In this document: one piece after another, positions 47,759 to 55,419 of the stretch
Layout: each line of letters opens with the position of its first letter
How positions within the stretch are numbered: position 1 is the first letter of the stretch
Assembly (NCBI GenBank): GCA_017795105.1
Contig: CP051247.1
Coordinates: 3,080,001-3,144,000 of the forward strand
DNA length: 64,000 bases
DNA from: Planctomycetaceae bacterium
GTDB taxonomy: Bacteria > Planctomycetota > Planctomycetia > Planctomycetales > Planctomycetaceae
Direction of reading: 5' to 3'
Notes under the pieces: generated by a model
Seen by the model: the letters and a program-made list of their open reading frames with translations, nothing else
What the model was told of the DNA's origin: nothing
The model's database searches: none
Translations under genes and position numbers: made by a program

Positions 47759-47851
47759 GAGTCGTATCCCGCGTCTGTTCCGATCTGGAACGCTCGAAGT
47801 ACGGAAATCCAGGAAACGAATTCTCGTGCCGTGTTACCGCTGAGTCTTCGG

Positions 47852-47932
47852 ATGTTGGCCACTGGCTTTGCCAGTGCTCTTCGCCTTGTGGTGGTCTTCT
47901 CGTCGCACTGGCGGAGCCAGCGGCAGCCGTCA
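47852..47932. repeat. CACTGGC-type palindromes
   Basis: CACTGGCTTTGCCAGTG (near 47854) and GCACTGGCGGAGCCAGCG (near 47909) are two related short palindromes in the gap between the FHA-like and kinase genes. CACTGCTGGACAAGCCAGCAGTGG near 58068 may be of the same kind. Confidence 0.5.
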
Positions 47933-47936
47933 GTGA

Positions 47937-48617
47937 TCAGGAGTTGTTCTTTCCGACGGGCTCCAGGTAGAGCCCGCAATCGTGGATCGAAAGGTACTGG
48001 TTGAACGGGACGGCGATATCGAAGGTCTCCGCCGGGACCTGTTGCGTCAGCGACAGTGCTGATCGCAACCGGAATTCTCCTCCCTGAGCCGTCAGCACGG
48101 CTGACTGTTCCCAGTGAGGGCATTGAATGTGGGCCCGTCGTCCAGGGCCAAGGATCAGCATGCTGTCCATCAGCACGATCCCCTCGACGCGATTCACCAG
48201 TCGGTTGACCGGTTCGATCTCCAGCACCGCACTCTGGCAGAGTGGAGAACTGCATCGGACCTGCAGCGAAACGTCGCTGTTCAGGCCCACCCGGCAATTG
48301 TTCGTCAGAGCCGCCTCGTGAATCAACAGCTGACCATGTTCGGTATCCCCACTGGCCGAGCGAGTATTCTCCAGCGCCGGTGCCACCGAGGTGCGTTTCA
48401 CCGCCCCGTTGACCGGATGAATCGAATAACCGCTGGTGCTGCGTCGCAGCTCGGCATGTTCGGCCGACAGCTGGCTGAAGAGGGCGATGTGACCGGGCCG
48501 CCCGCTGTGACGCGGGCCGCCAATCGTCACCGTATCCTTCAGCAGCAACCGAAAACTGCCAACGCGGTCGATGCGAAGAATGACATCTTCTGCCAGGCTT
48601 GTTTTCTGCGACAGCAT
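47937..48617 (-). CDS. FHA-domain-like protein
   Basis: A 226-aa protein in which the first half resembles an FHA domain: VTIGGPRHSG, then LSAEHAELRRSTSGYSIHPVNG, matching the G-R, S-x2-H and G-x-Y-x-I positions. A second, weaker copy may follow (MLILGPGRRAHIQ...GGEFRLRS). FHA domains bind phosphothreonine. There is no signal peptide or membrane segment. ATG 48617 follows AAGGAA by 6 nt. It lies 178 bp upstream of the Ser/Thr kinase gene, a classical partner. The call rests on pattern and context, since sequence similarity is low. Confidence 0.65.
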   Translation of the reverse strand: MLSQKTSLAEDVILRIDRVGSFRLLLKDTVTIGGPRHSGRPGHIALFSQLSAEHAELRRSTSGYSIHPVNGAVKRTSVAPALENTRSASGDTEHGQLLIHEAALTNNCRVGLNSDVSLQVRCSSPLCQSAVLEIEPVNRLVNRVEGIVLMDSMLILGPGRRAHIQCPHWEQSAVLTAQGGEFRLRSALSLTQQVPAETFDIAVPFNQYLSIHDCGLYLEPVGKNNS

Positions 48618-48767
48618 CAACGATTCCTTACTGGTGATAACGGACCAGAGCTTAAAAGGTTCACCAGATTCGAGTCGGCGGACTCATTTTCCGCCCGTGT
48701 TTATTGTCTCTGTTTCAAGACTGAATTGCGAAGGGTTTCTCGTAACCGGGGTGGCAGTGATTGCTCT

Positions 48768-48794
48768 GCTATCAGGGCGGCGAAGCCGTTGGAG
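48768..48794 (+). repeat. Repeat family D, copy 1
   Basis: GCTATCAGGGCGGCGAAGCC followed by GTTGGAG; the same block stands at 59616-59640, and its tail is shared with the family C copy at 44662. Confidence 0.75.
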
Positions 48795-48888
48795 TCTGCT
48801 ATCGGACGAGTCCTGTTCACCAGCAGCCCCCACGCATGCCATCCGAATTGAGTCAGCTCCTTCTCCGAAGCCACGGTTTATGTCCACA

Positions 48889-48909
48889 GACAGGAATGTC
48901 TGTGCCACC
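48889..48909 (-). repeat. Repeat family E, copy 1
   Basis: On the minus strand GGTGGCACAGACATTCCTGT; the plus-strand equivalent is found at 57744-57766 and 59532-59549. Confidence 0.75.
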
Positions 48910-48965
48910 AACTTAGGGTGACGGTTGCGTGCCACACGAGGCCGCAGATTGTTCTCCGCGCACCG

Positions 48966-48993
48966 AAAAAAGGTGAGCCGAAGCTCACCTTTT
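48966..48993 (-). terminator. Terminator of the coiled-coil membrane gene
   Basis: GGTGAGC and GCTCACC form the stem (tetraloop CGAA on plus, TTCG on minus), with T-runs on both sides; on the minus strand it lies 19 bp after the stop at 49012. Confidence 0.9.
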
Positions 48994-49011
48994 CCCGAGG
49001 GGTTCGTTCAG

Positions 49012-49806
49012 TTACAGCTTACGATTCGCCAGGTCGGCTTCGAAGTAAGTGTCGATCTCCGAAGTGATATCAACTTCCGGCTCCAGGTCGCTTTCGACCG
49101 GAATCAGGCCAGCTGAGTCGGTTTCCGTTTCCAGCAGACGCTCCTTGATGTCAAGCTGCTTATTGAGCTCGGCGATCAGGTTCTTCGCCTTCTGCAGGCG
49201 GCTGTCGTCCACCAGAGTCGACTCGCTGATCGACTCAGCGGCTTTCACCGACCGCATCCGGGCGTCGAGCTGAGCCAGCTGTGCTTCCAGATCCTTCTTG
49301 GTCGAAATCAGCGTTGCCAGATGTTCTTCATTGGCGGCCAGAGACGACTGACGGGCGGTCAGGATTTCCTGCTCACGAGCCAGTGTTTCTTCGGCCATTT
49401 TGAAGCGGCGGAAACGGGTCGCGAGATCCTTTTCGACCTGCTGCTCGGAGTACGAGCGACCGGCGATCACGTACTGAGTGTCGCCCGAATCAAGGTTCTC
49501 ACGCAGAGCCAGAATGGCGTCCTTCTGCTTCGTCAGCTGATCCTGACGGCTGTTGACCGCGCGGTGCAGCGTTTCGACTTCGACCTGCTGTTCAGCGATG
49601 ACATGCATCGCTTCCCGAATTTCCGGAACCAGATCTTCGACGAGCTGCTGAGCCCGACGAACTTCAAACTCGATCGGCACCTGGCTCTTCACCGTCTGGC
49701 GAATTTCCGAGCCGGCGGTTTTCATGTAGGTCCAGGCTGCACTGCCAAACACAAACGTGCTGGCCCCCATCAGCAGCAGGCCCCCAAAAATTGCTTTCTT
49801 AATCAT
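49012..49806 (-). CDS. Membrane-anchored coiled-coil protein
   Basis: A 264-aa protein with one N-terminal transmembrane helix (IFGGLLLMGASTFVFGSAAW, about residues 5-24), then an almost continuous coiled coil (about 50-230; IREAMHVIAEQQVEVETLHR, RQDQLTKQKDAILALREN) and an acidic tail (VESDLEPEVDITSEIDTYFE). The helix anchors it with the coiled coil in periplasm or cytoplasm. GGGGAGA precedes the ATG at 49806. It lies between ftsI and the FHA/kinase genes; a structural role in the envelope or at the division site is conceivable but not shown. Confidence 0.85.
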   Translation of the reverse strand: MIKKAIFGGLLLMGASTFVFGSAAWTYMKTAGSEIRQTVKSQVPIEFEVRRAQQLVEDLVPEIREAMHVIAEQQVEVETLHRAVNSRQDQLTKQKDAILALRENLDSGDTQYVIAGRSYSEQQVEKDLATRFRRFKMAEETLAREQEILTARQSSLAANEEHLATLISTKKDLEAQLAQLDARMRSVKAAESISESTLVDDSRLQKAKNLIAELNKQLDIKERLLETETDSAGLIPVESDLEPEVDITSEIDTYFEADLANRKL

Positions 49807-50265
49807 CGAACTGTCTCCCCTCGAAAGATGGCTTTTCCATCGTTGAAAATTGCAACACTGACTCATCGCTCACTCCTTGTGTGGTGATTCCGGCAAACCT
49901 GCCGTGCGTCATCACCCAGCTATTCGCTGAAGGGCCGGAAATCTTGAGCAGATTCGGGGAGATTTTTCGAAAGAAGGGCCCGATTCATCCATAAATGCTG
50001 ACTCCTAAAAGACTTGCGAAAATCTGGGGTGGCCCCGAAAGATTCTTTCGGGGCGGCGCAGCCGTCGGAGTCCGGGAATTGACGTAAATAGTTCGAACGC
50101 CCGAGATCGGGATGGCCCCGACGCACGCGTCTGAGCCATCCGACTGGGTTTCGTCTGGACGAGTCCGCAGGGTTGGTACAGCGATTCATCTCTGTATGGC
50201 GCAGCAACAAGAGGCTTGTCTTCAGCGAAGGTTGTTCCCCATGCGACTTGAGCCGTGCAGGCTTC
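49807..50265. other. Intergenic region downstream of ftsI
   Basis: About 460 bp. It holds the promoter of the coiled-coil gene and a family C repeat (50026-50070). The stretch 50070-50265 has fragments such as CATCTCTGTATGGCGCAGCA and GAGGCTTGTCTTCAGCGAAG, which loosely resemble sequence near 59860, but no gene is supported. Confidence 0.5.
50026..50070 (+). repeat. Palindromic repeat family C, copy 2
   Basis: GGGGTGGCCCCGAAAGATTC, TTTCGGGGCGGCGCAGCC, GTCGGAG; the inverse of 59737-59775 and close to 44662. Confidence 0.8.
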
Positions 50266-51993
50266 TCAGCGAAGCGACCCAACGGCGGGGATCGGGCGGG
50301 TGGCATGCTGGGTTCGCCAGGCCTGCTGCAGAATGCGGACGGCGGCCGGGGCGGCGACGTTGGAGCCGTAGTGGCTGGAACCGACCGTCGGCTGGTCGAC
50401 GGCGACAATGAGCACCAGTTCCGGGTTATGGCTCGGGATGCCGCAAACGAAGGAACAGACCGTCTTCTCACTCGAATAGGCCCGCAGTTCCGGATCGTAG
50501 ACCTGCGAGGTTCCCGTCTTGCCGAACAGGTCGAGTCCTTCGACGTTCACCCGCTGTCCGGTTCCTTCGGTAAGCACGCGGCGCATCGGATTGCGGATCA
50601 GCCAGTCGGACAGGATCGGATCGATCAGCGGCATCGCCACCTGCGGAGCAACTTCGGTGCTGCGATGATCCCCCGCGCGAAGCACGATGCGTGGCTGGCG
50701 GAATTCGCCTCGGTTGGCGAGCGTCGCATGAGCGACCAGCATCTGCAGTGGAGTCACCGAGAGTTCCTGCCCCATCGGAATCGAGCCGGTGGAGTACAAA
50801 TCCCAGCTCGCCAGCGGTCGGATGAATCCTTTGAGCTCGCCGGGCAGTCCGAGTCCGGTTTGCGAGCCGAAGCCGAATTGCTGCAGAGCCGAGAAGAGAC
50901 CATCGTTGGTCAGCCGCTCGCCAATCTGGGCCATGCCGATGTTACTGGAGTGGATCAGCACTTCGGCCAGAGACATTTCGCCGTACGAATGCGAATCGTG
51001 CAGCAACCGGCTGCCCATGCGGTACTCGCCCCAGTGCCCATGGAAGCGGGACTCGGTGGAGATCGCGTTCTGCTGCAACGCCCAGGCGACGATCAGCGGC
51101 TTCATGGTTGAGCCCGGCTCATAGCTCCAGGCGACGGCTCGATTCATCCAGGCATCTTCGGCGAACGTTTCCGGATCGGTCGGGTTGTACGTTGGACGCG
51201 AGCCGATCGCGAGAACGTCTCCCGCACGCGGGTCGCAGAGAATCGCACAGCAGCCGGTTGGCTCCCACTCCTGCATCACCCGATCGAGCTGATCTTCCAC
51301 TAAACGCTGCAGCGATAGATCGAGCGTGAGTCGGACGGTGACGCCGTGCTCGACAGGACCATCGGACTGTTCATAGAGATGGATGACCCGGTTGCGGGCA
51401 TCGCGCACGAGGGTTCGCTGGCCGTCGCGACCACGGAGCAGATGATCGAACTTCTGTTCGATGCCTCCGCGTCCGATTCCATCGATATTGCGAAAGCCGA
51501 GAATGTGACTCGCCAGCGCTCCATTGGGATAATACCGGCGATACTCGCGTTCGAAGCCGTAAGTCTCGCGGGGAAGATCCAAATCTCGAACTGCTGCGGC
51601 GGCGTCCGGCTCGAGCCGCCGGGCCAGCCAGTAGAAGCCCTTGTCGCTGTATTCTTCGAGTTCCTGCGCCAGTTCTTCGGCATTGCGTTTGAGCACGGGA
51701 GCCACTTTGCCGGCAAACGCTTTGAGATCGTCGATCGCCCGAGGAACCGCATACAGGCTTTCGGTATCAACACTGGTGGCGAGCAACCGGCCATTGCGGT
51801 CGAGAACATCTCCCGGCCGGGCGCGGATCGTTTCGACGGTTGTCTGCTGGCGATGCACGTGAGTCTGCATCCGTCGCGACTCGGCGACGTACATGCTCAC
51901 GAGGTGGATCGCGACCCCCGTCCACGCGACGAGCACGCCGCCAATTACCGTCCGCAGTCGACGCCGTCTCAACCGAAGTGGATCAGCGGACAT
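50266..51993 (-). CDS. ftsI: FtsI-type penicillin-binding protein (septal transpeptidase)
   Basis: A 575-aa class B PBP. One N-terminal membrane anchor (VIGGVLVAWTGVAIHLVSMY, about 16-35), a PBP dimerisation domain starting RARPGDVLDRNGRLLA, then the transpeptidase domain with the three penicilloyl-serine motifs: Ser295-T-M-Lys298, Ser349-Ser350-Asn351 and Lys492-Thr-Gly494. It should cross-link septal peptidoglycan. The ATG overlaps the end of the ftsL-like gene by 11 bp, as in a typical dcw cluster, and rsmH lies further upstream. Completeness of all motifs argues for a working transpeptidase and thus for peptidoglycan in this organism. Confidence 0.93.
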   Translation of the reverse strand: MSADPLRLRRRRLRTVIGGVLVAWTGVAIHLVSMYVAESRRMQTHVHRQQTTVETIRARPGDVLDRNGRLLATSVDTESLYAVPRAIDDLKAFAGKVAPVLKRNAEELAQELEEYSDKGFYWLARRLEPDAAAAVRDLDLPRETYGFEREYRRYYPNGALASHILGFRNIDGIGRGGIEQKFDHLLRGRDGQRTLVRDARNRVIHLYEQSDGPVEHGVTVRLTLDLSLQRLVEDQLDRVMQEWEPTGCCAILCDPRAGDVLAIGSRPTYNPTDPETFAEDAWMNRAVAWSYEPGSTMKPLIVAWALQQNAISTESRFHGHWGEYRMGSRLLHDSHSYGEMSLAEVLIHSSNIGMAQIGERLTNDGLFSALQQFGFGSQTGLGLPGELKGFIRPLASWDLYSTGSIPMGQELSVTPLQMLVAHATLANRGEFRQPRIVLRAGDHRSTEVAPQVAMPLIDPILSDWLIRNPMRRVLTEGTGQRVNVEGLDLFGKTGTSQVYDPELRAYSSEKTVCSFVCGIPSHNPELVLIVAVDQPTVGSSHYGSNVAAPAAVRILQQAWRTQHATRPIPAVGSLR

Positions 51994-52186
51994 GCCGGTC
52001 GTCCTGTTGCTGCGTCAACTTCTGCAACTTGAGCCGCATTCGGGACTGCTCTTCCAGCAGAATCTGCTTCTGGAACATCTGCCGCACGTGCACCGTCTGC
52101 AATTCGCGATGCTCGCGTTCCAGTTCCACCACACAGAGCATAATGACCACAAGCAGGGCCGTCAGAAACAGGAACCGTCCGATCAT
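51983..52186 (-). CDS. FtsL-like small division protein
   Basis: A 67-aa bitopic protein: one transmembrane helix at about residues 4-21 (FLFLTALLVVIMLCVVEL) followed by a coiled coil (EREHRELQTVHVRQMFQKQ...MRLKLQKL). Size, topology and place (overlapping the start of ftsI by 11 bp, with rsmH upstream) match FtsL, whose sequence is poorly conserved. GGGAAAGG precedes the ATG. The assignment rests on topology and context. Confidence 0.7.
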   Translation of the reverse strand: MIGRFLFLTALLVVIMLCVVELEREHRELQTVHVRQMFQKQILLEEQSRMRLKLQKLTQQQDDRHVR

Positions 52187-52381
52187 GACTGCCTTTCCCG
52201 CTCAATGCTCCTCGGAAGCCGCGTGCCCGCACGTCAGGTATCGCCTGATTGACCACCGTAGCGGCGGAATCCTGCCGCCGAAGGGACGTGGCGTGCCAAT
52301 GAAGAGCAGTGACCTCGATAACGCCGTATGAGCGGTCTTTTTCGACGCTCCGCGATTGTTTACGACCGCTACGATTTGGCC

Positions 52382-52412
52382 GGGTGCCATGCCCACGCTG
52401 GCGTGGGCATGC
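52382..52412. repeat. Palindromic repeat family F, copy 2
   Basis: GGGTGCC then ATGCCCACGC-TG-GCGTGGGCAT, a nearly perfect palindrome with 10-bp arms, then GCTG. Similar to 43906-43940. Confidence 0.75.
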
Positions 52413-52472
52413 TGTCTTCGGCGTGGTTCCTCAAACGGAACGACGAATCATCTGGATCGCCCCGCAAGAATC

Positions 52473-52494
52473 GGTGCGCCAAGACGCACCCTAC
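52473..52494. repeat. Repeat family A, copy 1
   Basis: GGTGCGCCAAGACGCACC followed by CTAC; the same element stands twice at 55295-55383, twice at 57793-57884 and once at 58021-58046. Confidence 0.8.
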
Positions 52495-52524
52495 GGGCGC
52501 GGTTCTTTGCGACGTTCTTTTCTG

Positions 52525-54171
52525 TTATCGAATAACCGGCGGTTCTGGAGCGACAGAAACTGTGCTCGCATCGGCTGGCAGCCTCAGAACGGTTCCGACT
52601 TTGACACGATCAGCGGTTTTGAGGGCTTCACGGTTCAGGTTGTAGATCTCGACCCAGCGAGTCGAGCGGCCGAGGTGTTTCTGAGCGATGTCGCTGAGTG
52701 TGTCCTCTTCGCCGACACGGTACATCGGAATTCCGGACTGCGTGTAGAACAGGCCGTCACGAATGCCATTCTCTTCATCCCGCTTCTTTTGAGAACCGGG
52801 GATCAGCTTGGCATAGAGCCGGTCAAGTTCCTTGGCTTCCGGAATGTAGATGATCATCCCGGGGCGCAATTTCTTGGGATCGCCCACGCGATGCCGGTTG
52901 AATTCGGCCAGTGCCTGGAAATAGCGGATGGAACCGTAGTGCTTCTCAGAGATCGACCAGTAGGTCTCATCCATTTGCACCTTGTAGACCGGAATCGGCC
53001 CGTTGATAGGCGGCAACTGCGGCATCGGGGAAGTCGGGTCGTAAGGGGGGGGATTCGGATTGGGGTTCGGTCGTGCCGGCGGAGTGTTCGGATTGACGGG
53101 CGGCTTCTGCGCGAAGGCTCCGTCTGGATTCTCATCGAACGGATTGAAGCCTCCGCCCTGCTTCGGTGGAGGTGTCGGGGTCTGCGTGGGCATGTTGAAC
53201 TTCGGAGGCACTGAAACTGTTGTGCCGCCCTTCGGTTTGCCGTCGGCTTCATCGAACGGGTTCTTGCCATTCGACGGAACGGGAACCTGAGTGGTCGGGA
53301 ATCCTCCCTGCTTCGGGGCGCCGGCAAACGGATCCTTCGCCGGCGGGGCCTGCTTTTCGGCGTGCTTCACCGGGACGAGATTGCTTCCTTCGTTGAACGG
53401 ATTGAACGTCGCCGGCGGCTGCGGCTTGCGAGGTTCTCCCGCTTCGTCAAACGGATTCTTCTGAGCGGTCTGCACCGGCGGCTGCGAGCCATTCTGAGCC
53501 GGGGGAGCCGACGGCATCGGGAAGTTATCCATGTTGTCTTTGAACGGATTGCTGGTCGCCTGCTGCTGGGGCGGCTGCGGTGTTCTTGGTGGTTGTGGCG
53601 GTTCGGCCTGAGACGGAGGAGCCTGCTGCGGGAAGGCTCCCTTGGGGTTCTCGTCGAACGGACTTTTCGGTGCTTCCGTCACGCGGGTCTGAGACGCCGG
53701 AAAGGTCTGCACGGTTTTCGTTTCGATCTCGTCGAACGGATTGGTCTGCGGGAACGGATTCTTTGCCGGCGGCTGGTTCGTCGGTTTCTGCGTTACCGAA
53801 GTCGGCGGAGAAAAGAGATCCGACGCCTGCTGGGAATTTCCGCCCGGAGGCCCCGGGGGAAACGGATTCTGGCGCGGTGGCGCAGTCTGCTGCTGCGGCG
53901 GACGCTGCGGGGTTCCCGGCTTGCCTTCGTCAAACGGATTGAAGGTCCCCGGCGGATTGCCCGGCCCACGATTTCCGCCTCGATTCGTTTCGTGCTGAGC
54001 GGTCTGAACCGGCGAGGCATCGAACGGATTCTGCTGTCCGCTGCCTCCGTTGCGCTCCTTGATCTCGGCCAGCACGGCTGTCTGATGAGAGACCTTCTGC
54101 CAGACCAGGAAGCCAAAGGCGGCTCCCAGCAGCAGAAGAAGACACAGGGTGAACTTCGTTTCCTTGGGCAT
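52525..54171 (-). CDS. Membrane-anchored LysM protein with ten NPF motifs
   Basis: A 548-aa protein: N-terminal transmembrane helix (about 7-25; FTLCLLLLLGAAFGFLVW), then about 350 residues of Pro/Gln/Asn/Gly-rich linker, then two LysM domains (about 396-444, YKVQMDETYWSISEKHYG, and 484-532, YRVGEEDTLSDIAQKHLG) that should bind peptidoglycan or another GlcNAc polymer. The linker carries ten NPF motifs, most continuing as NPFDE (for example FNPFDEG, KNPFDEA, FNPFDEN), plus SPFDEN and DPFAG variants. GGAG precedes the ATG. It lies inside the rsmH-ftsL-ftsI series on the same strand. Role unknown: anchoring of the membrane to the wall, with the NPF array as a possible docking site. Confidence 0.88.
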   Translation of the reverse strand: MPKETKFTLCLLLLLGAAFGFLVWQKVSHQTAVLAEIKERNGGSGQQNPFDASPVQTAQHETNRGGNRGPGNPPGTFNPFDEGKPGTPQRPPQQQTAPPRQNPFPPGPPGGNSQQASDLFSPPTSVTQKPTNQPPAKNPFPQTNPFDEIETKTVQTFPASQTRVTEAPKSPFDENPKGAFPQQAPPSQAEPPQPPRTPQPPQQQATSNPFKDNMDNFPMPSAPPAQNGSQPPVQTAQKNPFDEAGEPRKPQPPATFNPFNEGSNLVPVKHAEKQAPPAKDPFAGAPKQGGFPTTQVPVPSNGKNPFDEADGKPKGGTTVSVPPKFNMPTQTPTPPPKQGGGFNPFDENPDGAFAQKPPVNPNTPPARPNPNPNPPPYDPTSPMPQLPPINGPIPVYKVQMDETYWSISEKHYGSIRYFQALAEFNRHRVGDPKKLRPGMIIYIPEAKELDRLYAKLIPGSQKKRDEENGIRDGLFYTQSGIPMYRVGEEDTLSDIAQKHLGRSTRWVEIYNLNREALKTADRVKVGTVLRLPADASTVSVAPEPPVIR

Positions 54172-54347
54172 AGGAACACTCCACGCTGTTACGCGTATAC
54201 GATCAGAATCGCTGAGTAATAGTGGGGATCAGGTCGGCAGGATCGCCGGGAGATCGGGTTGTGTGTCGCAAAGGACTGGAGGTCGAAAACGCGACTCGGG
54301 AGAAACTTGAGTCGAATTTCCGATTTCGGCGAAATATGACAGAAGTT

Positions 54348-55274
54348 TCAGTCGGCGCGAATACCGATTCTCAGCTTCGCCGATCGGCTGCGGGGGTTCA
54401 TCTTACATTCCAGCGAAGATGGCCCGATCGGTTTGCGGCTCGCACTGCTCCACAGGTCTCGATTCTGAAAGGCATTCTTGGTGAGCCGGTCTTCCAGGGA
54501 ATGGAAACTGATCACCGCCAGCAGTCCGCCCGGCTTCAGACAGGCGGGAGCGACTTCGGTCAGAAACCGTTGCACATGCTCAAGTTCCGCGTTCACCGCG
54601 ATCCGCAAAGCCTGAAAGGTTCGCGTCGCCGGATGCGAACTCCCGAGGCGATGCCCCTGCTTCTGGTAGACCTCTTCGATGAGTTCCCGCAGCTGATCAG
54701 CCGTGCGGAGCTGGCCGCGACGAGCCCGCGACGACATCTCTTCGGCCAGTTGACCAGCCAGCGGTTCTTCCCCGTATTCACTCAGCACCGTTGTAATTTC
54801 TGCAACCGACGCCTCGCCCAGCCAGTCGGCCACCGGTTGCCCGGTTGTCTTGTCGAATCGCATGTCGAGCAGCCCCTCGGTGCGGAATCCGAAGCCCCGT
54901 TCGTCCGACTCGAGCTGATCGGACGAGAGACCGAGATCGACCAGAATCCGGTCGGCCAGCGGAAATCCTTCGTCCTGAAGCACGGCTTCCAGTTCGGAAT
55001 GAGGTGCGTGTCGGAGCAGAGCATCCTCGCCGATCTGATAGCGAGCGGCCGGACCGTGCGGTTCGCCGGTGAGCGTTTCCGCCGCCCGGGCGAGCATTTC
55101 CTGATCGCGATCGAGCCCGAGCAGTTTCCCGCCGGGCCGGATCTTCTCGACGATTTTCTGACTATGTCCCGCTGCCCCGACTGTGCCATCGACCACGAGC
55201 AGACCGGGAGCAAGCTCGAGAGCCTGCAGAGTCTCTCGCAGCATCACAGGACGATGTCGGGTCGGTTTCGGCAT
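54348..55274 (-). CDS. rsmH: 16S rRNA (cytosine1402-N4)-methyltransferase RsmH
   Basis: A 308-aa class I methyltransferase that methylates C1402 in the decoding centre, encoded in dcw clusters as mraW. The start HRPVMLRETLQAL and the SAM-binding VVDGTVGAAGHSQKIVEKI are typical, followed by GLDRDQEMLARA, ILVDLGLSSDQLES and the late VISFHSLEDRLTKN motif. Length is normal. Upstream is the PBP2-like gene, downstream the LysM, ftsL-like and ftsI genes, all on one strand. Genes usual in the cluster but not seen here are mraZ, murE, murF, mraY and ftsW. Confidence 0.96.
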   Translation of the reverse strand: MPKPTRHRPVMLRETLQALELAPGLLVVDGTVGAAGHSQKIVEKIRPGGKLLGLDRDQEMLARAAETLTGEPHGPAARYQIGEDALLRHAPHSELEAVLQDEGFPLADRILVDLGLSSDQLESDERGFGFRTEGLLDMRFDKTTGQPVADWLGEASVAEITTVLSEYGEEPLAGQLAEEMSSRARRGQLRTADQLRELIEEVYQKQGHRLGSSHPATRTFQALRIAVNAELEHVQRFLTEVAPACLKPGGLLAVISFHSLEDRLTKNAFQNRDLWSSASRKPIGPSSLECKMNPRSRSAKLRIGIRAD

Positions 55275-55294
55275 GGGATCAGGGCAACGACTTC

Positions 55295-55383
55295 GTAGGG
55301 TGCGTCTTGACGCACCGGAATGGACGTTCGATCGATCACCGGGTCGATCCTGCGGATCGATGGTGCGTCGAGACGCACCCTAC
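55295..55383. repeat. Repeat family A, copies 2 and 3 as an inverted pair
   Basis: GTAGGGTGCGTCTTGACGCACC-type element at 55295-55316 and GGTGCGTCGAGACGCACCCTAC-type element at 55362-55383, with a GATC-rich spacer that is itself partly palindromic. It lies between the rsmH start and the end of the PBP2 gene. Confidence 0.85.
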
Positions 55384-55419
55384 GGTTTCAAATCACGATT
55401 TCAGGGGAAGGTCCGGTTC

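Larger units (their letters stand above)
48618..49011. other. Intergenic region with repeats and a terminator
   Basis: About 390 bp between the FHA-like gene and the coiled-coil gene. It contains family D (48768-48794), family E (48889-48909) and the terminator at 48966. No supportable gene; short frames here run through repeats. Confidence 0.6.
52187..52524. other. Intergenic repeat-rich region
   Basis: About 340 bp between ftsL-like and the LysM gene. It carries a GGCGGAATCCTGCCGCC palindrome near 52265, family F copy 2 (52382-52412) and family A copy (52473-52494). No supportable gene. Confidence 0.6.
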
